DNA of 64,000 bases from Ziziphus jujuba (taxonomy: Eukaryota; Streptophyta; Magnoliopsida; Rosales; Rhamnaceae). The stretch's first letter is position 1, and the number at the start of each line of letters is the position of its first letter. A model generated the notes under the pieces. That model was not told the DNA's origin and did no database searches. It saw only the letters and a list, made by a program, of their open reading frames with translations. This document shows positions 48,758 through 61,374 of this stretch, one piece after another. Position numbers and translations under genes: made by a program. The stretch lies in assembly GCF_031755915.1 (NCBI RefSeq), contig NC_083379.1:38510001-38574000 (forward strand), read 5' to 3'.

Positions 48758-51554
48758 CTGTTCATGCCACGTGTTGCGTCCTCATTCAATCCCGTGAGTG
48801 CACAATGACACCCACGGGATGAGTTATTTCACTGTTTCACGGGGAAAAGCCAAGGAGGAGAGAGAGAGAGAGAGAAAGAGAAAGAGAGAGAGGAGAAAGG
48901 AAGAGAACCCAACCGGCCACCGCCGATTTGCCGTTTTCCGACCATCCCAAGCCACACGCGCCTGACCGGTCTCTCACCCGTGGGAATTCCGGCTTACCCA
49001 CCGAATCTCACCACTAGCCGGCCGGTGACGCGCCCAGTTCGAGGCCATTTTCGGAGGGCGGTGCCAATTTCTTCAACCGCCGAGATCTCCTCATTTTGGC
49101 CTCCATTCTTGTCACCGTCGATCCCGCTGAGACCCTTTCCCTTCAACCTACAAAACCCCCGAAAATCTCAGCCATCGGCCACTGGACGCGCCGCTGGAGG
49201 CAACGGTTTCCGGTGGGTCTCCACGGCTCGCCGGAAAATCCAATTCCGGCGAGTACCCAGTCACGTCTCAGGCCCCTCCCCACTAATTTTGACCCCCTGA
49301 ACTCAGATCCGGAGTCCTTTTCCTCCAATTCGCGACGGTTTGGGAGAATCGAGGTTCTAAAGGCCGAGAGCTTTCTGGCGAGATTCCGGCCACCACCGGT
49401 CCGATCTCCGGAAAGTAAGACCGGATTCATAATTCCCCCTTCACAAGCTTCGATTCGATATATTGCTTGTAAATTTTGGTTGTCGTTTGTGTTCGCTCCC
49501 AGGGTACCCGGTTGAGAATTTACCTGATTAAAATATTATTTTAATCGAAATTGTGAAATGTTGATATTTTAGGTGCACGAGTGAATAGGGGAGTTGATCC
49601 TGCGGAGGATCTTGACTGAGACACACACTTGAGGTGAGTGACCCACCTTAAAAACTATTTTCGGGTGATGATTTATATTTATTTGGTGATATTTGAATAT
49701 TTGGAAAATATATGTATGTGGTTGGAATTTTATAAAATTGGGTATTTATTTTATAATGTCAAATTTCGGATGTTTGGTTATATGCATATATATATATATA
49801 TATATATATATTTTGATGCCATGATTGAATATTGGAGAAATTCAAAAAATTTATGATTTAAATTCTGGATTGTTATTCTTATTATTTTTACCGAGAATTT
49901 TCATGTACAATCAAGGTCTTATGAAGAGAAAATATATTTAAATATTTTTGTGAGCCTTATATATTATTTTGTAGGGAAAAAAAATTGATTTAAAGGATTT
50001 GAAGAAAAATATTGGTATGATGGTACTGTATGTTTTAAAAAGGTAATTATGCATTTATAATGCGAGGTGGTTGATTTCATGGTTTTGAGTAAACCATATT
50101 TCTTTTCTATATTGATGATTTATGGTGAGAAATGCAAGGAATGTGGGATTGGAGATTTTTATAACTCCCACGGTAAATTTCGGAAATTTTTGGTAATAAT
50201 AAAAATGGGCTATTGGTATTTATTTTATTTTAATTATTTTAGACGCACTTATACAGTACTGGTGTTCTGTACTGTACATAAGATTGTGATTAGCGAGCAG
50301 GTTTTAGTCTCCCGTGAGTTACCTATGGACCTGAGGGCAGGCCGGTTTAGTATAGTGCACATAATCGCCCTCCTCCTAGGCCGGGATGACAGGTTTTAGC
50401 AGCGGCGCTGTCGGGACGCCGAAGCGACCGTATGCCGGTTCTCTCTTTAACCCCCGCCTGAGGGTGCTCGGGACGCTGAGTATCGTAGGGCATCACTGGT
50501 ATATAGTGTGGTGCGTCAGGCTATTTTCGATTTGAATTTTTAAGCTTATTATTTGGAAATATTATTCAATTAAAATGGTTAATTTATTTAAATTTTACCG
50601 TTTATTTCAAACAAATAATTTTTATGGCATTTTTTTTATATGATTTATTAATTGTTATTAAAAATTTACTTTATTCCGGATTATTTTTCTGAGTGCATTG
50701 AATTCCAAAAATTGTTGCATTTTATTGGTAATTATTGATTAAATATTTTCATATAAATTGTGGTGCTCTATATTATTATTTGCATGATTTTGTATTTTAA
50801 ATGTTGATATTCCATTTATTTATTATTTAATTAATTATTTATTGGCTACCTTGATTTTGGGGAAATATAATTGCTGGGTTTTATGAAATATTTTAAAAAG
50901 GAAACCTTTCTAAATTGAGTGTAGTGTGAGGGCTTTGAGAGGAAACTTTTCCTTTAAATTATTTCTATCACGTATATTATACCTTTTCTTGATAAATATT
51001 ATTATTTAATGAGGTTGGTTATATATTATTAATATATTACCTTTGTTATTAACTCCTTACACTAGCCAGGGTCGCTCACTGGGATGATTATTATCTCATA
51101 TAATTTTTTTTTTGTTTTAAATTCCGTCCCTTTAGGCTCGGGCTGGTAGACGACATCAGAAACAAGCTCGACATTTGTTGCTGTTGAGTTTCAAAGAGTT
51201 ATGCTTCCTTGTATACTATTGTATTATTGTTTCCTATTTTATGTTGTATAACTTTCACACTCATCTGTAACTTATGATGCTCTGTATACTTACTGGACCT
51301 ATTGTATCAATACTGCATGAATTTCCTGTTTATTTTATCGGAGTGCTGAAAGTTGTGGATTAAATTGTAGTAAGGTGGGAGGAATAAGGGGATGTATATA
51401 GAAGTGTGTTTTCAAGTGCAAGAAATTTGTGGTAAGTCTAACCCTTAGGGGAGGTTCTGCTGGATTTTCCATTGGAGGGTCTGGTAGGGTTTCTCTGGGA
51501 TCACGGCTTGTTTAGGGTTCCGGTGAGGGGTCTTGGACGGGTCCTGACAACTGG

Positions 51555-51985
51555 TCCACATCAGTAGGTTTATCCAGGTCAGCTCCAGCAACGGTCTTCT
51601 TCCTTGAGTAGAGAGGTTTTTTATAGAGCTTGAAATTTGAGTTGGTTATTGAATTAGAAAGAGAAAGGTTGAGTCTTTCGTGGTTGTACCGATTCTTCAT
51701 AGTGTTCTGTGAGTGAATTAGTGCTTATCTTTGTGGGATTGTATATGAGATTAAGAGAGAGGATGTATCTGTGTGTACGGGTTGGTTTAGGCTTTTCTTT
51801 GTGAGTTGCCAATAAAGGACCTGTTAACCTTCTCTTGTTAACCTCCTTTTGAATTTCCTCATTCAATAAAATAGTAGAAGCTCAGAACCTGAGCATGAGG
51901 ACATAGGCATTTTCTTGACCAAACCTTGTTAAATTGATTGTGTTCTTTGTTGTTTTTTGTTCTTGGTTCTCTGAATTTCTTAACA
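51555..51985 (+). repeat. 5' LTR of element A, second piece
   Basis: Resumes with tccacatcagtaggtttatc just after the second ACTGG (51550-51554) and matches the rest of the 3' LTR to cttaaca. It lacks a short TA-rich insert present in the 3' LTR near 56400-56415. Confidence 0.93.
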
Positions 51986-52073
51986 AGTGGTATCAGAGCC
52001 AATTCTTCTAGTTCCTCTGAGTGCTTTAGAAAGGTTCTACTCAAAGAATCTTGGGTTTCTTGGACAATTAACC

Positions 52074-55000
52074 ATGGCTTCGAAACTAGAGGTGGAGATT
52101 TTTAATGGAAAAGGAGATTTCCTGCTATGGAGGAAAAAGATGAGGGTTGTTCTTGTGTAGATGAAAGTTGCTAAAGCCATAGACGGGTCATTTCCTGCTA
52201 GTCTTCCAGAGGACAAGAGATTGGAAATTGATGAGATTGCGTTGAGTGCAATTATTCTCCATCTCTCTGATAATGTTCTAAGGAAGGTAGATGAGGTAAC
52301 GACAACTTCTGAGATGTGGCATAAACTTAAGCAACTATATCTGGTAAGGTCCCTTCCAGATCGAATTTTGTTACTTGAGCAATTCTTTGACTTCAAGACG
52401 GATACTTCTAAAGATTTAGACTTTAATCTTGACATGTTTAATCGGATAATTTTGGATCTAGCTAATTGTAAAGTTACGTTCAGTGATGAACGTAATGCTG
52501 TAATTTTGTTAAATTCTTTGCTTGAGTCATATAGAGATGTCAAGAATGCCATAAAGTATGGTCGTAATTCTCTGTCCTTGGATATGGTAATTAGCTCTTT
52601 AAAGTCTAGGGATATAGAGATAAAGTCTGAGTCTAAGGGAGAAGGGCTTAATGCCCGAGGTAGAAGTCAAACTAGAAATTTTGGGAATAATGACACTAGA
52701 GGAAAGAGTCATGACCATTCTAGATCTAAGTCTAGAACAAAGGGCCGAAAATGCTATTATTGTAAAAGGGAAGGTCATATTATGAAGTTTTGTTATAAGA
52801 AAAAGAGAGATGATAAAAGCAAGAACCATGAGAATGGTGATCTTGCAGTTGTTTCTTCTAATGAAGAATCTGGTGAGGTTCTTGTTGCTGACGCTGAACA
52901 GAACAAGTCTAAATGGGTTTTGGATTTAGAATGTTCACTTCATATGTGTCCAATCTTTGATGTTTTTCAGTGTTATAAAGAATATTAGGGAGGATAGGTT
53001 CTTTTAGGAGATGACCATTCGTGTAAGGTTGTTGGAATTGGCAATGTACAGTTTAAACTATATGATGGTACTACTAAGACCTTAAATGATGTAAGATATG
53101 TTCTTGGTTTGAGGAGAAATTTAATTTCTCTTGGTATGCTTGATGATGCTGGTTATACTTCTAAAACTGAGAATGGAAAAATGAAAATATCTAAAGGTTC
53201 TTTTGTTGCATTAAAAGTTGTTAAGAAAAATGGTTTGTATGTTTTACTTGGTGAGGCTATTTTCAATTCCTCTAATGCTTCTATTCATACTCCTATTGAT
53301 AATACCATGTTATGGCATAATAGATTGGGGCATATAAGTGAAAAGGGCTTGTACTATTTAAATAAGCAAAATGTGTTTGGTAAAGACCAGATCAGTAAAC
53401 TAGATTTCTATGAAAATTGTATTTTGGGTAAGCAACATAAATTTAGTTTTAAGTTGAGTACAAATAGAGCTAAGTATGTGCTTGATTATGTCCATGCTGA
53501 TCTGTAAGGGCCTGCTAGAGTTTTTACTCATAGTGGAAATAGTTAGTTTATGTCTATAATAGATGACAACTCCAGGAAAGTGTGGGTATTGTTGCTGAAG
53601 ACAAAAGATGAGGCTTTCAGTAAGTTTAAATATTGGAAGCAGTTAGTTAAAAATCAAACCAACCGAACAATGTAGGCTTTAAGAACTGATAATGAACTTG
53701 AGTTTTGTAATGTGGAATTTGATAATTTCTGTAAAACTTAAAGTATTCTGAGACATAGAACAGTGAAACACACTCCTTAACAAAATGGGGTTGCTGAGAG
53801 AATGAACAGAACTTTGTTAGAAAAAGTAAGATGTATGTTGGTGTTCTCAAGCTTACCAAAGTTCTTTTGGGGTGAAGCAGTAATGACTGCCATGCACCTT
53901 GCTAATTTGTCACCCTCTACTATTTTGAATTTCGATACACCTGAGTTTGTTTGGTCAGGAAAGTTACCAAATTATGGTAATCTGAAAGTTTTTGGTTATG
54001 CAGCTTATGCACACCAGTTAGAGGGAAAACTTGAACCTAGAGGACTAAAATGTGTTTTCTTAAGATACCCTCAAAGAGTCGAGGGTTACAGACTTTGGGT
54101 AAGAGAGAGTAAAGGGTTTAAAGTCATTATTAGCAGGGATGTTATTTTTAATGAAACTGTTATGGCTTGCAAGACTACTAACCATGCAGGTATTGGTGAT
54201 GACCAACATCAAGAGACACATTAGTTAGAAATACCTGCATTTGAGGTGGAGACACCTGATCATCAAGAAGAAGATTCATTCAAGGAGAAAGAACCTGAAA
54301 TCCATCATGAAAAAAGTACATATAAAATCTAAATCAGATGATGAAAGGAAGAAGCAGCAGAACTCGCCATCAAAGACATTTGCTTCACCTGGATATTTGT
54401 TGACAAAAGATAGGGCAAAAAGAAAGGTCATTCTGAGCAAGAAGTACAGCTATGCTGATTTTATAGCATATGCTCTTATTGGTTTTCTAGACTTCTCAGA
54501 TAATGAACCTAGAAGCTACAAGGAAGCAATGAGATCTGCAGAAGTAAAGAAGTGGAAATTGGCAATGGATGAAGAAATGAAATCCCTTCATAATAATCAT
54601 ACTTGCGATTTGGTTTTAGCTCCAACAAGTCAAAGAGTTGTGGATTGTAAGTGGATCTATAAAGTAAAAGAAGGATTGACTAAGACAGATCCAGTGAGAT
54701 TCAAGGCGAGATTGGTAGCAAAGGGGTTTACACAGATTGAAGGTGCGGACTATAATGAGATTTTCTCACCTGTAGTGAAGTATATTACCATTCGAATTAT
54801 GCTCTCTTTAGTCACACAATTTGACTGGGAATTGGAGTAGTTGGATGTAAAAACTGCTTGCCTTCATGAGCCAGAGGGGTATGAAGTTACCAGCAAAGAT
54901 GGTGAACTCGTATGTTTGCTGAGAAAGTCACTATATGGTCTAAAACAATCTCCCAGACAGTGGTATAGGAGATTTGATATCTTTGTGGTTAAAGCTGGGT

Positions 55001-56046
55001 TTACAAGAAGCAATTTTGACAGTTGCTTGTATTTCAAGAATGCTATGAGTGCAAACGGTGTGTATTTACTTCTTTATGTAGATGGTATGTTGCTGGCTGG
55101 ACCAAATGTGAAGGTTATTAATTCTTTCAAAGGGCTACTAAGTTCTGAGTTCGACATGAAGGAACTTGGGCAAGCTAAGAAGATCTTAGGGATGACCATT
55201 GTTAGAAATAGGAAGAAGATGGAGATAAAGCTTCAGCAATCCTCATATGTTCAGAAGGTAATTTCACAGTTTAATATGAGTGAGGCAAGACCTGCTAGTG
55301 TACCTTTGGATGGACATTACAAATTGTCCATAGATCAGAGTCCAAGTATTGAGCAAGAAAAAGAAAACATGAACAGTGTACCTTATTTGAATGCTATGGG
55401 GTCAATTATGTACTTAATGATCAGCACAAGACCAGGTCTCGCATATGTTGTGAGTGTGCTAAGTAAGCTTATGTCAAATCCTGGAAGATGTCATTGGGAA
55501 GCTATGAAGTGGCTTATGAGGTATTTGAAGCTCACAGTGAATGAAGGATTACTGTTTAAAAGCAGAAAGGATGGAGTAGAGTTACTTGGTTATATAGATT
55601 CTGATCATGCTGGGGATCGAGAAAAAAGAATATCAATATTTGCTTATGCTTTTACCTTATGTGGGAATTATATAAATTGGAAGTCACATCTGCAAGCAGT
55701 GGTGGCTTTATCAATGACTAAAGCTGAATATATGGCAGTAACAGCTGCTGCAAAAGAAGCTATCTGGATTAAAGGTTTATTGGTAGAATTGGGAGTGTTA
55801 AACAAGGCAGTTGTAATCTATTCTGACAACCAAAATGCCATACATCTCTACAAGAACCCAGTGTTTCATGAAAGGTCAAAACACATTCAGATTAAAAATC
55901 ATTTTATACATGATATGGTGGAAAGCAAGGAATTTATATTAAAGAAAATTCCAACTGAGCTAAATCCCATAGATATGGGAACCAAGGTTCTACCTCTGAG
56001 CAGGTTTAATTCATGTAAAACCTTGCTTGGGGTTAGAATAGATTGA
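52074..56046 (+). pseudogene. Degenerate copia gag-pol of element A
   Basis: The start is MASKLEVEIFNG at 52074, with a TAG at codon 29 (52158-52160). Gag continues to about 52980 with an intact knuckle CYYCKREGHIMKFC (52752-52793). The protease site reads LDLECSLHMC instead of LDSGCSxHMC, losing the catalytic Ser-Gly. TAG codons occur at 52986 and 52998. GAG-pre-integrase LWHNRLGHISEKG lies near 53310. Integrase (53500-54220) carries at least five stops; GVAERMNRTLLEK is still readable. RT (54440-55300) has a deletion after MDVKTACLH and YVDG in place of YVDD at 55075-55086. RNase H (55590-56000) is the best preserved part. It cannot make an active polyprotein. Confidence 0.92.
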
Positions 56047-56124
56047 TATTGAGGGATGGTGAAATTGCAAGGAAAGTTTTAGAGTTTCTGTTATATGTGT
56101 GCTCTTGAGGATTAGGTGGAGAAA

Positions 56125-56808
56125 TGTGGAAAAATTAATCCTCAAAGAGCTTAGGAAATGTGAAGCTCGATCCTACTTCAGATATTCAACATGTGCCTAA
56201 AGATAATAGGAGAAAGAAACGACAGCATTTCTGGCAAGGTTAAGCTACTTAAGAAGGACACGCCATTTTGATGTTTAGTTATAAAACAGCTTAACTAAAT
56301 CACGTGCTCAGACTCTGGGTTGTTAGCATGGTAGTTAAGTAAGAATCAAAACAACTGGTCCACATCAGCACGTTTATCCAGGTCAGCTCCAGCAACGGTG
56401 TATATATATAACGGTCTTCTTCTTCCTCGAGTAGAGAGGTTTTTTACAGAGCTTGAAATCTGAGTTGGTTATTGAATTAGAAAGAGAAAGGTTGAGTCTT
56501 TCGTGGTTATACTGATTCTTCAAAGTGTTTTGTGAGTCAATTAGTGCTTATCTTTGTGGGATTGTATATGAGATTGAGAAAGAGGGTGTCCTGGGTGTAC
56601 GGGTTGGTTTAGGGCTTTTCTTTGTGAATTTCCATTAAAGGACTTGTTAACCTTCTCTTGTTAATCTCCTTTTGAATTTCCTCATTCAATAAAATAACAG
56701 AAGCTCAGAATCTGAGCATGAGGACATAGGCATTTTCTTGGCCAAACCTCGTTAAATTGATTGTGTTCTTTGTTGTTTTTGGTTCTTGGTTCTCTGAATT
56801 TCTTAACA
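56125..56808 (+). repeat. 3' LTR of element A (684 bp)
   Basis: Complete LTR from tgtggaaaaattaatcc to cttaaca, followed by target duplication TGACC. Confidence 0.95.
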
Positions 56809-58474
56809 TGACCAATATGGTTTAATTCACTAAAACATATAACTTGAATAGATATCTCCTCTTTATGTAATGTCCAACAAAATTAGAAATCGTACCTTCC
56901 CTTACACATTTTTTCCATCTCAATATATATGACAAGTACCCGTAGAGAATGGCAACATAACAATCCTAAGGTCTCAAAAAAGTTACAACTACATGAGATA
57001 TTTTTTTGGGAAAGATCAAAGTGTACAACATACATCCTATCACAATTATTCTCCATTACTTTATAAACAAAGTCATATTTATCACTAGATACTTGTATGC
57101 AATTTAATCCCACACTATCAAGCAATTCTTCTTCAAAAATTTTAAATATGACAAGTGTATATACCTCATATGACATTTTCAAATTCCATGATTCTTCACA
57201 TTTGCAAGTGCACCATTTTTGCAACAGAAATCATCATCCAACTCATCTCTGTGCATTCCATATGTCTTTCCTTCATAATAATGCAGGACTTGTGCCAGTT
57301 CATTGGCTTTAACATGATTTGATGAAAGACACTGTTTATGCTTTCACTTCTCTGAGTGGACCTCATCCTAGCTGAAAATATATCCATACTAAAAGCAGGA
57401 CACCATTTTTGTCTAAGATCATATAATCTACAAAGACAAGAATGATTATCAAGTTCAAATCCTTTAATCATGTTACTCCAATTATATTCAAATTCAGCCA
57501 CAGCTTCACATTTGTGAACACATTTGTTAAATTGCACTTTAAACTCATGATTGGCATGGAGACTGCAATAAGTTTTCTAGCATTTTTTGCTATATGCCAC
57601 AAACATAATCGATGACATGCTTGAGGGAGAACCAATTCAATTTTGTTGGCCATTGCTTGATCTTGATCGGTGAAAATACACTTTAGTTGTCGTTGTCCCA
57701 TAGATCCCAAAAATGTCTCAAACATCCCAATGAATGATTCAATAGTCTCATCCACTAAAAATGCACAACCAAACAAGATGTTTTTCTCATGATGATTAAT
57801 TCCTACAAATGGAGCACAAACCAAAATATACTTGTTAGTTTGATATATTGTGTCAAAAACTATAACATTACCAAAACAATCATAATCTAGCCTTGATCTT
57901 CCATCTCTCCAAAAGAAATTAGCCATTCGATTGTCTTGATCCACCTATATTGAATAAAAAAACATTTGATCTTCAGCTCGCTTATGTTTGAAATAATTCA
58001 TCACACTTCGTCCATCACCCGCGTCAATCATTGTTTTTCTCAAAGTGCTCAAAAAATTATGATAATCTTGTTTTTTAAGGAGAATATTTTCTGCCTCAAT
58101 TTCTCTTGCAAAATATGAGTACGAGTTTACCGGTTTAATACCTGCAGCTACCATTGAACTAATACATTTCCATGTGCTTTTGGTATTTTTCTTCGTGGTC
58201 TTAAATTAGTCCTCTCTTCTAGACTTGCAAGCTCATGGTTGTGATCATCCAAACACCATTTTCCACCATAGACCGAATTCTAGCCGTACAAGATGTTCTT
58301 GTTTCCAAGTGGCTAAACTTTCTTACTTCACTAGCATCTTCAAACTATGAAATCCGGTTTTTGAACAAAAATATTCACGTTGTGTTATAGGCTTATTAAC
58401 AGTTCGCCCTTTATTCCCTTTTCGAATACTAAATCCTTTACTCAAAGCATATTGTTATACATATTATATGCCTC

Positions 58475-59364
58475 CAATGTTGTCAAATCGTAAATCAAAA
58501 CGTGAATTGTTTTGTTAAAATTGTGAAACATGTATCAAAACGAAACGTGTATCTAAAATACATTTAAGAATTTTGAATCGAACAATATATTATAAAATGA
58601 AACATATCAAATCAATCTAACCATAAAAATAATAATAATAAGAATAATAAATTATAGTAATATCAACATCTTATTTATCAATTCAAATATAATTATTAAT
58701 TTTAAATTCAATATCTAAATTTTAAAATCATAACTACATTCAAAAAATAAAATTTTAATGAGAATTATTTTTTAAAAATAAAAAATTCTAATTAATTATA
58801 AATAAATTAAATTCAAATTACATTATATTATTATTATATATATTTACTTTTTATTTTATTATTTATTTAAAATATTAAAAAGTTGGATTTGTACGTGGCT
58901 TTGCTTTAAAGGATCACATCTTAATAAAAAAATAAAAAATTAATATATTACAACAGCATCACATGGGTCTCGCATCTTGTTAGAACATTAAAAAAAATAA
59001 TAATAAAATTTCTCTATTATTCATCTTCGTCTTCACTTTGCATCGTCTTTTCAGTTTCTACACTTCTTATTCTTTAATTTTTTTAATAAACCATCTTCAT
59101 CTTCTTCTCTTTCTCCATCTTCTCTGATTATCATCTTTTTTTCTCTTCTTCTCCATTTTCTCCCTAAAATCAATTGAATAACGGAGAACAATATCATAAA
59201 GTTTGAAATTGGTGAATCGGCGATTCAATCGAATCATGGAATTCAGTTGGGTGAAACGTACGATTCATCTGCAAACCGATTCAAACACGATTTGTATCGT
59301 TTTAACACCCATTCCATTATGAATCGGACGATTCATATCGTAAATCATCCATTTTTAATAAGAT
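58475..59364. mobile_element. Insertion of about 0.89 kb in the FAR1 domain, class unknown
   Basis: AT-rich DNA separates SEDET from the rest of the FAR1 zinc-binding domain. Similar short words border it (ttatatgcctc at 58464-58474 and ttttatgtctc at 59363-59373), compatible with a decayed target duplication of about 9 bp. The word atcgtaaatc occurs near both ends, at about 58487 and 59338. There is no coding capacity and no clear terminal inverted repeat. Confidence 0.55.
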
Positions 59365-59500
59365 TTTATGTCTCATCTTCAGAATATACCTTCATTCCAA
59401 CTTTTAATTCTCTTATATATTCCACAGATCTTGAAATATAAGCGACTCCCTCATTCTGGTTTTCTTCTCCTAAATTTTTGTCAAGATGTGAAGGCTCCAT

Positions 59501-61374
59501 AAACAGCCTGAGATAATATCATTGAAAAAAGAAAAATATTTTAACCAGCTAATTAATAAATAAAATAGAAACATTACTGAAGGAATTTTCCTTAAGCAAA
59601 TGAAAAGCCTTCAAAAGACAAATTACACAACAGAACCATCAGATAGTTGGTCCCCACGCCACAAGTTGATCAAACTAAAAGGGGTGTAAATTCTTCAAAC
59701 TAAAAAGAATAAGTGAGATTCCAGATAATTGCCATACAGACAAGCTTATTAGCTTGGAATCCACGTAAGAGTCCAATTAAACTTATCAAAATGACTCCTG
59801 GTACTTAATGTTATACTTGGCTGTCCCAAGGTTCTTGCCTCAATTCATATCATGGACCATCCATTAAGCATTCTACCTTGGTCTTATAAATTGCATCACT
59901 TTTTGAAATTCAATACTTATAGATGGTTACTCACTAGATCATCAAAGAGGTTATTTAACTTCAATGTTCTTCAAGTTTTATTTCTATCTACAAAAAGATA
60001 CTGACACAGGAAACTAATTGACAAAGTATTTTAAAAAAAAAAAATACAAGGACCAGAAAAAGAGAATCTATAAAGAATATAATCATCAAGACTTACGGAA
60101 CTTGAAAGGCAGAGACATTTTTTTATCAAAAAATAATATAAATCAACATTTCAGATGCAATAACCCTAAGAAAAAAAAAGAATAGATATTCAAAGAAATA
60201 ATGAAGAAAAAAAAATTTACAGATGAATTAGATGGTTGATGAAGCTTCAGACCTGATTAAATGGAAGAGAATGAGAAAGTTTAATTTGATTCTCCTACTA
60301 AATCTTTTTCCCATTGCCGCCCAAATCCCCTTCCCTCTATTTTTGTATCTTTCATGAGAATGGGTGCTTTTTTTTTTCTTTTTTTTTTTTTCCTTTTTTT
60401 CCTTTTTTTCCTTTTTTTTTAAGTATGTGAGTTTTTATTTTTTTACTTAAAGTGCTGATGTTGAGAAATAAAAAGAGTTTTTAGTGTCTGTAATTTTTTG
60501 CTTAGCTGGAAATAGATAGCAATAACTGAATGGAGCTTGACACCGCATTCATAATACTGACGTGGAGTAACTTTTACATAAAATATTTTCTCCAACTCTA
60601 GGGTAGGAGGTGGGAAGAAGTTGCGTTGAAGCTCGAAGGAGATGAAAAAACCTCTAAGAATGAAATGTTCCCAAAATTTTATTTTGGGATGATGAGATAA
60701 TAGGAAAACACCCAACTAATTGTATGCGTTTATGAATATTAATTGGGAAGTAAATATATATTATTGTCCAGATGAAAAGTTTGTTGGAGTCATATGAATG
60801 ACTGAATTCAAGTGGATATATATATATATATATATGTATATATAATTTAAACAAAATAGAAGCATATTAGTTTTTTTTTTAAATAAAAAATAAAAAATAC
60901 TAGTTAAATTGGCATCAGAGTATTAATTTTCATAAAAAATACACGAAGAGCATTGTTTGTTTCTTTTGATGTTAGAGTTATTCAAACCAAAGATGTTACG
61001 AAGAAGTGTAAACATTTAATCAAATTATTTCTCTGAAAATAATATTCTAAGAGTACTGTCTCACTACTTTTTTAAAATTAACAAAAAAGAGTATTCTCGC
61101 AAACTCTTTTTCTTTTTTTAATTTAAAAGCATATAATAAAACAATAAATTATAGAGCACTTATTATTATTTTGCCCCTTCCACAAATCTAAGCTAAAAAT
61201 TAGCACAAAAAGATCACTTAGCCACTTGCCCAAACCCCCCAAAAAAAAGGAAAAAACAAAAAACAAAAACAACGAAAAGAAAAGTCCAAAACAGTAATTA
61301 TTCATGAACTAATCCCAACCATTCAAATCCAATAGATAATATATTAATCCAAGCGGGGCCCAAATTTTGTTATT
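59501..61374. other. Spacer between the FAR1-related pseudogene and the KCS gene
   Basis: AT-rich with T/TTC-rich tracts near 60360-60420, a TA run at about 60818-60842, and the likely 3' UTR of the KCS gene at the right end. No gene recognised. Confidence 0.55.

Larger units (their letters stand above)
41998..51549 (+). mobile_element. Element B: solo LTR, probably Ty3/gypsy Tekay/Del-like, interrupted by C
   Basis: Begins TGTAACACCCCGTCCCG and ends GGGTCCTGACA, with the exact 5-bp duplication ACTGG on both sides (41993-41997, 51550-51554). Without element C (42440-48762) it is about 3.2 kb (41998-42439 plus 48763-51549). It holds no retroviral-type protein domain, so it looks like a long solo LTR left by recombination between LTRs. 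TG/CA ends, length and the internal GC-rich block (48880-49430) fit Tekay/Del chromovirus LTRs; orientation and clade are inferred. ORFs in the GC-rich block look incidental. Confidence 0.8.
41765..56808 (+). mobile_element. Ty1/copia element A, containing nested elements B and C
   Basis: The outer insertion is flanked by the exact 5-bp duplication TGACC (41760-41764, 56809-56813). LTRs start TGTGG(G/A)AAAATTAATCC and end CTTAACA. The 5' LTR is in two pieces (41765-41997 and 51555-51985) because B inserted in it; the 3' LTR is 56125-56808. The primer-binding site TGGTATCAGAGCC is at 51988-52000. The internal region encodes gag, protease, integrase, RT and RNase H in copia order, with many stops. 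Motif style (KFGRxYYCKxxGH-type knuckle, long LTR) suggests a Tork/Tnt1-like clade. LTR divergence is visibly higher than in element C, so A is the oldest layer. Confidence 0.93.
40944..59500 (-). pseudogene. FAR1/FHY3-related (FRS-type) pseudogene, split by nested transposons
   Basis: FRS proteins derive from a MULE transposase and act as transcription factors. Pieces run on the minus strand. The N-terminus MEPSHLDKNLGEENQ starts at 59500 and leads to VGMKVYSEDET. An insertion (58475-59364) follows. The FAR1 zinc-binding domain covers about 58215-58474 (YALSKGFSIRKG, ITQREYFCSK). The linker is at 57945-58154, with a TAG where FFYSIQVDQDN is expected (or an intron acceptor). The MULE transposase core is at 57468-57944 (FTDQDQAMANKI, HRLCLWHIAKNA). 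Frameshifts lie near 57530 and 57215. The SWIM motif CSCNFFETLGLLCCH lies near 56940-56985. The gene resumes beyond element A at 41764. A C-terminal part at 41434-41655 ends in a degenerate knuckle, and two possible last exons lie at about 41226-41355 and 40944-41034. Stops, shifts and insertions make it non-functional. The C-terminal exons are tentative. Confidence 0.8.

Noticed and set aside
48980..49515. ORFs in a GC-rich block of element B
   Set aside because: Pro/Arg/Ser-rich composition, no conserved motif, and position inside a solo-LTR-like sequence.
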